From assembly GCF_011839805.1 (NCBI RefSeq), contig NZ_VWPY01000006.1:62001-126000 (forward strand): 64,000 nt of DNA, read 5' to 3'. The stretch is from Kineococcus rubinsiae. Its GTDB lineage: Bacteria > Actinomycetota > Actinomycetes > Actinomycetales > Kineococcaceae. The notes under the pieces are model-generated. The model had not been told where the DNA came from, did not search any database, and saw only the letters and a program-made list of their open reading frames with translations. This document shows positions 1-8,317 of this stretch, piece by piece. Positions within the stretch are counted from its first letter, which is position 1. Each line of letters begins with the position of its first letter. Both the position numbers and the translations under genes were made by a program.

Positions 1-1
1 C

Positions 2-2701
2 AGGCTGATCGAGGTCACGGATTTACGCGTCACAGCACTGCCCGCGGAGAGTGACGTGAGCCTCCGTGTTGCTGACGCTGACGCTTCACAACTGCAGGTG
101 CTCGCTGTCCAGGAGGTTGGCATCGCTGCTGGGTCGCCGGCGCCCGCAGTGAACGCCGCCGTGCCTCACAAGGTCTCCATCGCTATGGCCGTCCCCGCGG
201 GCGTGGCGCAAGACGCGGCGCCGGTCACGACCCCCCAGGTGCAGACCGCACTGGAGCAGGCTTCGGACTACTGGTCTGCGCAGACCGGCGGACGGATCTC
301 CTTCACCCTGGGCGCGATCGTCCCCTGGTACACCAGCACGGCGACCTGTGCCGACTACTCCAGCCTGTGGAGCGAGGCGGCGAAGAGGACGGGCTTCACC
401 TACGCGCCCGACGAGAACCTCATCGTGGTCGTGCCGGCTCGGGGGTACTACAGCGGCGCGTGCGACTCGTACGGCAAGGGGACGATCGGGAACACCGTCC
501 ACAGCAGCGGTGCCCTCTACGTCACCGACGTCGAGCCGTCCCTGTGGGCGCACGAGCTCGGGCACAACCTCTCCCTCGGTCACGCCAACGCGCTCTACGA
601 CACCACCCGCAGTGACGTCGTGTACTCGGGGTCCTACGGCGCCAGCCGGTGGGTCAACTACGGCGACGTCTGGGACGTCATGTCCTACTCGAGCTCCACC
701 ATCGGCCACGGTAACCTCGGGGCCGCAGGCCAGGACCGGCTCGGTGTGCTGCCCGGCGGTGTCCGGAAGGTCGTGACGTCCGGGACGTACAGGATCGACG
801 CGCTCCCCGTCGCCGACGACGGTGCGGTCCACGGGTTGAAGGTGACCGATCCGGCGACCAACGGCTCGTACTTCGTCGAGCTGCGCGGAGACAGCCGCGC
901 CGACGACCTGGTCGCCTCGGACTGGCGCAAGCCCACCAAGGGTGTGCTGGTCACCAAGGCCGACGGCGCGGAAGCCCACGCCTCGGTCGTCCTCGACGGC
1001 TCTCCGACCGGCAACTCGAGCAGCGACTTCGACTTCACCGTGCCGGTGGGTTCGACGATGGACAGCGCCAGCGGCAAGCTGCACGTCACGGTGATCTCTG
1101 CCGACGGTCGGTCCGCGACCGTCCGCGTCGTCCTCGGCGACGCGGACGCGCCGACCGTCACCGTGCCCGGTGCCCCCTCCTCGGTCACCGCCTCCGCGAC
1201 CACCAGTGGCACCGCCTCCGTCACCTGGACCCTAGGGGCCGCCAACGGCGGCACCGTGACCGAGCAGACGGTCACTCCTGCCGTGGACGGGGTGCCGCAG
1301 CCCGGGCTGCAGACCGTGGTGCCCGGCACCGCCACGTCGGCGACCGTCAGCGGCCTGACCAACGGCACCGCCTACACCTTCACCGTGAAGGCCGAGAACG
1401 AGAAGGGGTACGGAGCCGCCTCCACGCCGTCCGCTCCCGTGACCCCGGCGGACCGTCCGGGTGCGGTGGCGACGCCCGTCGCGGTCCTGTCGGGGACGAC
1501 GGCCACGATCACCTGGGCGGCGCCGCAGGACAACGGCGCGGCCATCACCTCCTACGCGGTGACCCCGTCGAGGGACGGTGCGGCGCTGGCGCCGATCACC
1601 ACCAGGACCACCACGGCCACCGCGACCGTCGAGGCGGGCGCCGACTACACCTTCTCCGTCGCCGCCACGAACAGCCGCGGCACGGGGACCGCCGGGGTCT
1701 CGAACGTCGTGCGCTACCGACCGCCGGTCGCACCGCCGCCGGCGGTGTCCCCTCCCGTCGTGGAGCCTCCCGTCGTGACCCCGCCGGTGGCGCCCGCGCC
1801 GACGCCCGTGACCCCCGCTCCCGCGCCGCAGACGCCCGGGAACCCGGTGCGGAACGCGGACGGCTCCACGACCTACGTGGCGCCCTCCGGTGCCCGGGTG
1901 GTCGTGGCGGCCGACGTCCACGCCGCCTACACCGCCGCCGGTCCCGGGCTCGGTCTGCCGACCGGCGACGCCCTCGCCCTCACCCGGGGCGGGTCGGTGC
2001 AGCGCTTCGAGGGCGGGCTGATCTACACCGCACCCGCCCTGGGCGCCCACGTCGTCCGAGGTGCCGTCGAGGACCTGTTCGCCGCGAAGGGCTGGGAGAA
2101 CTCCTCGCTGGGGTACCCGACCAGCGACGCGATCGCGGTCAAGGGCAGCGGGGTCGTGCAGCGCTTCCAGGGCGGGCTGGTCTACTCCGCTCCCACGGCC
2201 GGCACCCACGAGGTCCGCGGCGCGATCGGTGAGGCCTTCGCTGCCCGGGGCTGGGAGAACTCGACGCTGGGGTTCCCGACCTCCGAGGAGATCGCCACGA
2301 AGGCCGGTGGCGTGGTCCAGCGCTACCAGGGCGGGTTGATGTACTGGACGGCGGCCACGGGTGCCCACGACGTCAGGGGTTCCATCGGGGACCTCTACGC
2401 CGCGCGCGGCTGGGAGAACTCCGCGGCCGGCTACCCCACGAGCGACGAGATCCCCCTCCGCGACGGAGGGCGCGTGCAGCGCTTCCAGGGTGGGCTCACC
2501 TACTGGACTCCCGCCCTCGGCGCGCACGACGTCTCGGGTTCCTTCGGCGTCACCTACGCGGTCGAGGGCTGGGAGGGCAGTCGCTGGGGCTACCCCCGCA
2601 GCGACGAGTACGCAGTGCCCGGCGGGGTCCGCCAGGACTACGAGCACGGGTCCCTCTCCTGGGACCGTGCCACCGGGCGGGTCACGCAGTCCCCGCGCTG
2701 A
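2..2701 (+). CDS. Metzincin (reprolysin-like) protease with FN3 modules and LGFP repeats, 5' partial
   Basis: The frame is open to the left window edge, and residues encoded by bases 20-70 align with the paralogue at 4106-7264, so the true start and signal peptide lie outside. The GTG at 56 is only the first start codon inside the window. Bases 551-583 encode HELGHNLSLGH, the HExxHxxxxxH zinc site of metzincins, followed by WDVMSY as a Met-turn. Two fibronectin type III modules (about 1150-1720), a Pro/Val/Thr linker (1721-1850) and about five LGFP repeats of roughly 53 residues (GWENS...LGYPTSDE type, 1900-2690) follow. LGFP repeats are known for cell-wall association, so I infer a wall-bound extracellular protease. 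Codon 23-25 is TTA, rare at this GC content. Confidence 0.9.
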   Translation, partial: RLIEVTDLRVTALPAESDVSLRVADADASQLQVLAVQEVGIAAGSPAPAVNAAVPHKVSIAMAVPAGVAQDAAPVTTPQVQTALEQASDYWSAQTGGRISFTLGAIVPWYTSTATCADYSSLWSEAAKRTGFTYAPDENLIVVVPARGYYSGACDSYGKGTIGNTVHSSGALYVTDVEPSLWAHELGHNLSLGHANALYDTTRSDVVYSGSYGASRWVNYGDVWDVMSYSSSTIGHGNLGAAGQDRLGVLPGGVRKVVTSGTYRIDALPVADDGAVHGLKVTDPATNGSYFVELRGDSRADDLVASDWRKPTKGVLVTKADGAEAHASVVLDGSPTGNSSSDFDFTVPVGSTMDSASGKLHVTVISADGRSATVRVVLGDADAPTVTVPGAPSSVTASATTSGTASVTWTLGAANGGTVTEQTVTPAVDGVPQPGLQTVVPGTATSATVSGLTNGTAYTFTVKAENEKGYGAASTPSAPVTPADRPGAVATPVAVLSGTTATITWAAPQDNGAAITSYAVTPSRDGAALAPITTRTTTATATVEAGADYTFSVAATNSRGTGTAGVSNVVRYRPPVAPPPAVSPPVVEPPVVTPPVAPAPTPVTPAPAPQTPGNPVRNADGSTTYVAPSGARVVVAADVHAAYTAAGPGLGLPTGDALALTRGGSVQRFEGGLIYTAPALGAHVVRGAVEDLFAAKGWENSSLGYPTSDAIAVKGSGVVQRFQGGLVYSAPTAGTHEVRGAIGEAFAARGWENSTLGFPTSEEIATKAGGVVQRYQGGLMYWTAATGAHDVRGSIGDLYAARGWENSAAGYPTSDEIPLRDGGRVQRFQGGLTYWTPALGAHDVSGSFGVTYAVEGWEGSRWGYPRSDEYAVPGGVRQDYEHGSLSWDRATGRVTQSPR

Positions 2702-2765
2702 CGGGCGGAGGGTCACGGGAGATCACGGAAGTGACTCTGGTTGCGGCGCAGAGGTTCACGTAGGA

Positions 2766-2780
2766 TCGAACAGTGTTCGA
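2766..2780. promoter_or_regulatory. LexA-like palindrome over a leaderless start
   Basis: TCGAAC-AGT-GTTCGA is a perfect inverted repeat centred on the GTG start codon (2773) of the DUF222-HNH gene. Actinobacterial SOS boxes are TCGAAC-N4-GTTCGA, so this copy is one base short. A -10-like TAGGAT at 2761-2766 places the predicted transcript start at or next to the GTG, which implies a leaderless mRNA. Several mycobacterial 13E12 (DUF222-HNH) genes are reported to carry SOS boxes, which supports the reading. LexA binding is inferred. Confidence 0.5.
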
Positions 2781-4077
2781 ACCGGCCGCGCTCCCCGCAC
2801 CCGACACCCTCCGGGGTGCTCCGGACGCCGCACTGGTCGACCTCCTCGCCACCCTGGACCGCGACCGCAGCCGCATGGACGCCCTCGGCCTGCACGCCGT
2901 GGAGGAGCTGCGCCGCCGCCGCGTCGCCGAGCACCCCGGTCTGGCGCCCGGGGACGGTGAGTCCGCCGACCCGGTGCAGCTCACCGGCGAGCAGGTCCTC
3001 GCGGCCGAACTCTGCGCTGCCTTGCGCATCGGCCACGGCACCGCTCACCGCCGCATCACCCAGGCCCGGTCGCTGACGGAGGACCTGCCCGCCACGCTGG
3101 ACGCTTACACCACCGGAACCATCCACTACGGGCACGTCAGCGCCGTGCAGGAGATCAGCGACCTGCTCACCGCCCCCGTCGTCGCTCCCGACGGGTCCGG
3201 CGGGGATCCGTTCCTCGCCGGCGACGCACTGCGGGTCGCCCGGGCGGAACTGGAGAAGACCTGCCTCGACGGCGTCGCCCATCTGAGTCGGGCCCAGCTC
3301 AGGCGCCGGCTGACGAGGAAGCTGCAGTCCCTGACCGCCGGCTACACGCGGCGCAGCAAAGCGACGCGTGAAGACCGTCGGTTCGTGCGGATCGAGGCCT
3401 GCGACGACGGGCTCACCGCCCACCTGTCCGGGCTGCTCCCGCTGGCCGAGGCCCTGACGCTCGACGCGTTCCTCACCGGCTGCGCCGACGCCACAAACCC
3501 CGAGAACCCCCGCGGCATCGACACCCAGGGCCGCTCCCACGCGGCCCGCCGCGTCGACGCCCTGCTCGACCTCCACACCGGCCGGGGAACCTCTCCGTCG
3601 GTCCAGGTCAACGTCACCGTCGCCGCGACGACGTTGCTCGGACTCGACGACGAACCCGGCGACGTCGTGACCCCTACCCTGGCGATGTCCGTGCCCGCCG
3701 AGGTGGCCCGCGACCTCGCCGCCTGCGGCACCTGGCGGCGGATCCTCACCGACCCCACCGGCCACGTGGTCGACGTCGGAACCCGCACCTACCGACCCTC
3801 CGCGCTGACCGCCAGACGGGTCAGGGCCCGGAACACCACCTGCATCTTCCCCGGCTGCACGAGGCCGGCGCTGCACTGCGACCTCGACCACGTCGTCCCG
3901 TTCGCCCAGGACGGGCCGACCGCGGTCGACAACCTGGCTCCCGAGTGCCGGTTCCACCACCGGGTCAAGACCCACACCCGGTGGAGGCTCACACCCCTGC
4001 CCGAACGACGCGGGTGGCGGTGGACCTCACCCACCGGCCACAGCTACGACACGTCCACCGACTCACCGCCCTACTGA
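2773..4077 (+). CDS. DUF222/HNH endonuclease domain protein (13E12 family)
   Basis: A 434-residue protein. The N-terminal two thirds has the helical DUF222 character (AELCAALRIGHGTAHRRI and similar). The C-terminus has an HNH nuclease motif: residues around CIFPGC, then DLDHVVPF, NLAPECRFHH and a final HTRW. These carry the zinc-binding cysteines and the His-Asn-His triad of the 13E12 repeat family. The protein starts VFE, and the start codon sits inside a LexA-like palindrome. It lies between two paralogous metalloprotease genes and ends 28 bases from the convergent downstream one. The family is often multicopy and SOS-linked in actinobacteria, but its function is not established. Confidence 0.88.
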   Translation: MFEPAALPAPDTLRGAPDAALVDLLATLDRDRSRMDALGLHAVEELRRRRVAEHPGLAPGDGESADPVQLTGEQVLAAELCAALRIGHGTAHRRITQARSLTEDLPATLDAYTTGTIHYGHVSAVQEISDLLTAPVVAPDGSGGDPFLAGDALRVARAELEKTCLDGVAHLSRAQLRRRLTRKLQSLTAGYTRRSKATREDRRFVRIEACDDGLTAHLSGLLPLAEALTLDAFLTGCADATNPENPRGIDTQGRSHAARRVDALLDLHTGRGTSPSVQVNVTVAATTLLGLDDEPGDVVTPTLAMSVPAEVARDLAACGTWRRILTDPTGHVVDVGTRTYRPSALTARRVRARNTTCIFPGCTRPALHCDLDHVVPFAQDGPTAVDNLAPECRFHHRVKTHTRWRLTPLPERRGWRWTSPTGHSYDTSTDSPPY

Positions 4078-4105
4078 TCGAGAACTGCCGGGAACACCGT
4101 GGACG

Positions 4106-7100
4106 TCAGCCGCGCACCTTCACTGCGGTGGTCCGTGACGACGTCGTCGTGCCGACGCCGTTCGAGGCCGCCACGGTGAAGCTGTAGCCGACGTTCGCGG
4201 TCAGCGTGTAGCTCGCCGTCCGGGTGGTGGGGTCGTCGATCTGCCGGGTGGAGACGGGCACTCCGTCGGCGTACTGGGTCACCGTGTAGCCCTGCAGCGG
4301 AGAGTTCCCGTCGACCGGCTGCCCCCAGGTCAGCGTGTACGTGGAGCCGGAGAGGACACCTCGGAGGCCCGTCACCACCCGGGGGGCGGTCATCGCGGGG
4401 ACCTTGACGGTGACCGGCCGCGACGCCGGGGCGGCGCCGAGCTCGCTGCGCGCCGTGACCGTCACCGCGTACGTGCTCGCAGCGTCCACCTCGAGGGTCG
4501 TCGTCGTGGTGGTCACCTTCGTCTCCTGGGGTGCGCCGCCGTTCTTGCGCACGCTGACGGTGTACCCCTCGATCGGTCGGCTCCCCGGGGCCGGCGCCGC
4601 CCAGGTCAGCGTCAGGTTCTGGTAGCTGAGCGCAGCCTTCACCGTGCCGACGGCGGACGGCGCCTTCAGCGCGGGAACCTTGAGCGTGGCCCGGGCTGAC
4701 GCCTTGCCCACGCCGGCGCCGTTCGTGGCCACGACGGTGTAGGTCCATGTGGTCCCGGGTTCGACGTCCACGTCGGCTGCCACGGTGATGGGCCCGGCGG
4801 CCCCGGCCCGCAAGACCTCGAGGTCGGTGGGGCTGATGCTGATCGGGGTGCCGGCCAGACCGTTCCGGGTCGGGGTGATGGTGTACCCCGTCAGGTCGCT
4901 GCCACCGTTCGCGGGAACCGTCCACGTCAGCTTCCCGCGGTCCTCGCTGACCAGCCGAGCCGTCAGGCCCGAGACCAGAGCCGGTGTCGTGATCGGCACC
5001 AGGGAGGACGTCATCGTCTCCGGGCCGAACCCGGTGCTGGTCCTCGCACGGAGGCCGAGGGTGTAGCTCGCCCCGTTGACGAGCCCGGTGACGACGGCGC
5101 GGTTCTGCGTCAGCGGGACCTGGACGGGCTTGCCGGCGACGCCGCTGCGGTAGGCGGTCACCACGTAGCCGAGGGTCCGGCTGCCGGGCGCCGGGGCTGC
5201 CGCCGTGAAGGTGGCCCAGGCGCTGCGGTCGGCGACGCCGGTCGCGGTCACCGCGATGGCGCCGGGGACGTCGACCATCGGTGTGGGGACGGGAGCCGGA
5301 ACGGGAGCGGGCTCGGGGGTGGGCGTCGGTGCGGGCGGCTCCGGGGTCACGACCGGCGTCGTGTACCGGACGGTCGACGACCGGGGAGACGTGTCGCTCG
5401 TGCCCTTGCGGTTGGTGGCGCTGACCGTGAAGGCGTAGTCGGTGTCCGGCGTGATCGAGTACATGAGCGTCGTCGCCCCGGGGACGTCGATCGGCGACTG
5501 AGGCACGCCGTCCCGGTAGGGCGTCACGGTGTAGTTGATCAGGGGTGCACCGTTGGTGGCGGGGGCGTTCCAGTCGATGGTCGCCGTGGTCGCTGCGGCG
5601 TAGGCCGTGACGCCGGTCGGCATGGAGGGACGGTCCGCGATCAGCACGGCGGCACTGGCCGCGGACTCGGCACCGACACCCTTCTCGTTCTGCGCCTTGA
5701 CCGTGAAGGTGCAGCTGGTGCCCAGGGTCAGGCCGGAGATCGTGGTGGTGGTCGCCGTGCCGTTCACCGCTCGGGCCAGCGCCGGCTGCGCCACGCCGTC
5801 GACGTAGGGCGTCACCGTCTGGGCGGTGATCGTGCCGTTGTTCGCGGAGGCGGCGATCCAGCTGACGGTCGCCGTGGTCCCGGTCGCGCCGGCGGTGACA
5901 CCGGCGGGCGCGTCCGGGGCGGTGACGGTGACGGCGTCGGCGTCGGCGTCGCCGAGGGTGAACTGCACGATGGCCGACGCCGTGTCCGCGGAGATGACCT
6001 TGAAGTGGAGCTTCCCGGAGGCCGAGTCCACTGTCTTGCCGACCGGGACGGCGAAGTTGAAGTCCGAGTTGTAGTTCCCGCTGGGCGTCCCGTCGAGGAC
6101 GATGGAGGCGTTCTTCTCCGTCATGTCCCCCTTGGTGATGACGACGCCCTTGGCTGGCTGGCGCCAGTCCGAGGCGACGATCTTGTCGCCTGCGTTGTCG
6201 CCGCGGAGCTCGACGTAGTACCTGATGTTCGTGGCCGGGTCGGTGACCCTGAGGCCGTGGAGCTGCCCGTCGGCGGCGTTCGGGAGCGCCTTGAGGGTGT
6301 ACGTGCCGGAGGCGGTGAGGTTCTGGATGCCGCCGGCGACGACGCCCAGCTTGTCGGCGTTGGCGATGTTGAGGTTGCCGTGGCCGACGGTGTTGCCGGA
6401 GTACGACATGACGTCCCAGATGTTGCCGTAGCCGATCTTGGTGGAGCCGGGGTAGTCGGCGCCCGAGGTGGCGGCGTCGCTCCTCGTGGCGTTGTAGAGC
6501 GCGTTGGCGTGGCCCAGGCTGATGTTGTGGCCCAGCTCGTGGGCCCACAGCGAGCTCTCCATGTCGGTGACGTACAGGGCGCCGAAGTCGTTGACCGTGT
6601 TGCCGATCGTTCCCTTGCCGTAGGCGTCGCACGCACCGGTGCTGTACGCGCGGGCCGGGACCACGACCACGAGGTGCTCGTTGCCCTGGTAGCCGGAGCC
6701 GGTCTTGTCCGCGGCCTCGTTCCACAGGCCGCCGTAGTCGCTGCAGGCGACGGCGCTCTGGTACCACGGCACCGTCGTGGCGAGGGAGAAGGTGACCGCG
6801 CCGCCGGTCTGCGCGCCCCAGTAGGCGGAGGCCTGCTGGACGGCGTTCTGGACCTGGGCGGTGGTGAAGGGGGTGGCGTCCTGCGCGACACCCGCGGGGA
6901 CGGCCATGGCCACGCGGACGGTGTGCGTCGCTGCGGGGGTCGCGGCGGCGGCCCCTTCGGCCACGCTCTGGACGGAGAGGACCTTCAGCTCCTCGGCGTC
7001 CGCGTCGCGCACGCGCAGCACCACCTCGCTGCCGGGGGCGAGGTCGGTCACGCGGGCGTCGTCGACGGGCTGCAGGTCGAAACCGTCGGTCCGGAGGAAG

Positions 7101-7264
7101 GTGTCGACGTCGTCGTGGTCCGTGCCGGACTCGGTGGCGACCTGGACGACGGTCCCGGAGACGAGCTCGCCCGTGGAGCCGGTGGCGGCGACGGCCGGGG
7201 GCGCCACGAGGAGTGCGGGCAGGCAGGCGACGACCATCGCCCAACGACGACGCTTGCGGACCAC
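4106..7264 (-). CDS. Secreted metzincin protease with six FN3 modules
   Basis: A 1052-residue protein. I chose the GTG at 7264 because a GAGGAG ribosome site lies six bases upstream and it begins a typical signal peptide (VVRKRRRW, then a hydrophobic stretch ending VAPPAVAA). An in-frame extension to 7447 has no such features. The zinc site HELGHNISLGH is near residue 242, with WDVMSY as Met-turn. After the protease come two FN3 modules, a Pro/Thr linker (about 5270-5350) and four more FN3 modules. The first ~600 residues are clearly paralogous to the protein at 2-2701, but the LGFP tail is replaced by FN3 modules. An extracellular protease, probably retained by its FN3 array. Confidence 0.9.
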   Translation of the reverse strand: MVRKRRRWAMVVACLPALLVAPPAVAATGSTGELVSGTVVQVATESGTDHDDVDTFLRTDGFDLQPVDDARVTDLAPGSEVVLRVRDADAEELKVLSVQSVAEGAAAATPAATHTVRVAMAVPAGVAQDATPFTTAQVQNAVQQASAYWGAQTGGAVTFSLATTVPWYQSAVACSDYGGLWNEAADKTGSGYQGNEHLVVVVPARAYSTGACDAYGKGTIGNTVNDFGALYVTDMESSLWAHELGHNISLGHANALYNATRSDAATSGADYPGSTKIGYGNIWDVMSYSGNTVGHGNLNIANADKLGVVAGGIQNLTASGTYTLKALPNAADGQLHGLRVTDPATNIRYYVELRGDNAGDKIVASDWRQPAKGVVITKGDMTEKNASIVLDGTPSGNYNSDFNFAVPVGKTVDSASGKLHFKVISADTASAIVQFTLGDADADAVTVTAPDAPAGVTAGATGTTATVSWIAASANNGTITAQTVTPYVDGVAQPALARAVNGTATTTTISGLTLGTSCTFTVKAQNEKGVGAESAASAAVLIADRPSMPTGVTAYAAATTATIDWNAPATNGAPLINYTVTPYRDGVPQSPIDVPGATTLMYSITPDTDYAFTVSATNRKGTSDTSPRSSTVRYTTPVVTPEPPAPTPTPEPAPVPAPVPTPMVDVPGAIAVTATGVADRSAWATFTAAAPAPGSRTLGYVVTAYRSGVAGKPVQVPLTQNRAVVTGLVNGASYTLGLRARTSTGFGPETMTSSLVPITTPALVSGLTARLVSEDRGKLTWTVPANGGSDLTGYTITPTRNGLAGTPISISPTDLEVLRAGAAGPITVAADVDVEPGTTWTYTVVATNGAGVGKASARATLKVPALKAPSAVGTVKAALSYQNLTLTWAAPAPGSRPIEGYTVSVRKNGGAPQETKVTTTTTTLEVDAASTYAVTVTARSELGAAPASRPVTVKVPAMTAPRVVTGLRGVLSGSTYTLTWGQPVDGNSPLQGYTVTQYADGVPVSTRQIDDPTTRTASYTLTANVGYSFTVAASNGVGTTTSSRTTAVKVRG

Positions 7265-7455
7265 GGAGAACTCCTCAGGACGGACGAGTGTCACCGCCGT
7301 CCTCGACCGCCGCGTCGTTCGGCCTGATGCCCGTCCACCCGTCCGCGTCACCGCCCACCCGTTCGGCGTCCCGCAACTGCCGCCATCGAGGTGACTCCCG
7401 CCCACCCCGCCTTGCGCCTCGCCGCTGCACGCGCCCTGGCGGGACACTGGTCGCC

Positions 7456-8310
7456 GTGCCCCTGACCCCCCGGACGAGTGCGGTTGCCGCCGCGCTGGTG
7501 TGCGCGCTGCTCGCGCTCGGCGGCTGCGCCTCCGGGGAACCGCCGGTCGCGCGCCGGACTCCGGTGCCGGCGCCCGCCGGGGTGGTGCCGCCGCCGGTGG
7601 CCGCGGTCGTCGACTACCAGCTCGGCGGCCCCTACGCGCCGGACCCCTCGGTCGGCGTCGTCGTGCGGGACCACGGCGTCGAGCCGGTGCCCGGGCTCTA
7701 CGGCATCTGCTACGTCAACGCGTTCCAGACCCAGCCGGAGGACGCGGCGTGGTGGGAGGCGGAGCACCCCGAACTGCTGCTGCGGGTGGACGGCCGGCTC
7801 GTCGAGGACGCCGACTGGCCGGGGGAGTTCCTCCTCGACACCACCACGGCCGACGACCGGCTCGCGCTGGCCGCGATCGTGGGGGCGTGGATCGACGGCT
7901 GCGCCGACGCGGGGTACCGGGCCGTGGAGGCGGACAACCTCGACAGCTGGACGAGGTCGTCCGGCGCCCTGACCCAGGACGGGAACCTCGCCTACGCAGC
8001 GCTGCTCACCGACCGCGCCCACCGGCGGGGCCTGGCGATGGGGCAGAAGAACACCGCCGAGACCACGGTCGCCCAGGCGCGCGACGTGGGCTTCGACTAC
8101 GCCGTCACCGAGTCCTGCCAGGTCTACGACGAGTGCGACGCCTACACGGCCGTCTACGGGAACCACGTCATCGAGGTCGAGTACACCGACGACGGCGAGC
8201 GGTACTTCCAGCAGGCCTGCGCCGCCCGCGGCGACCAGGTCTCGGTCCTGTTGCGGGACCGGGACGTGGTGGCCCGCGGGGAGCCCGGCTACCGCTACGA
8301 GGTCTGCTGA
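7456..8310 (+). CDS. GH114-family glycoside hydrolase lipoprotein
   Basis: A 284-residue protein starting at the GTG at 7456. The N-terminus is a lipoprotein signal peptide with the lipobox LGGC, so the enzyme should be tethered outside the membrane. The mature part resembles GH114 (endo-alpha-1,4-polygalactosaminidase, TM1410-like): VVDYQLGG, GICYVNAFQ, FLLDTT, VEADNLDSW with the likely catalytic Asp, and YAVTESCQ with a likely catalytic Glu. Family enzymes cleave galactosamine-rich exopolysaccharides such as Pel-like polymers. The substrate here is inferred only. It is divergent from the metalloprotease at 7264 (191-base shared promoter region, no clear promoter seen) and convergent with the LGFP esterase, seven bases away. 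Confidence 0.85.
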   Translation: MPLTPRTSAVAAALVCALLALGGCASGEPPVARRTPVPAPAGVVPPPVAAVVDYQLGGPYAPDPSVGVVVRDHGVEPVPGLYGICYVNAFQTQPEDAAWWEAEHPELLLRVDGRLVEDADWPGEFLLDTTTADDRLALAAIVGAWIDGCADAGYRAVEADNLDSWTRSSGALTQDGNLAYAALLTDRAHRRGLAMGQKNTAETTVAQARDVGFDYAVTESCQVYDECDAYTAVYGNHVIEVEYTDDGERYFQQACAARGDQVSVLLRDRDVVARGEPGYRYEVC

Positions 8311-8317
8311 CGACCCG

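Noticed and set aside
7274-7301. CTCAGG-N16-GCCGTC upstream of the GH114 gene as an eighth sigma-28-like promoter
   Set aside because: The spacer is 16 rather than 15 and both hexamers carry mismatches, so it is no better than chance.
7265-7447. N-terminal extension of the metalloprotease to 7447
   Set aside because: The extension has no family similarity, and the GTG at 7264 has a good ribosome site directly before a signal peptide.
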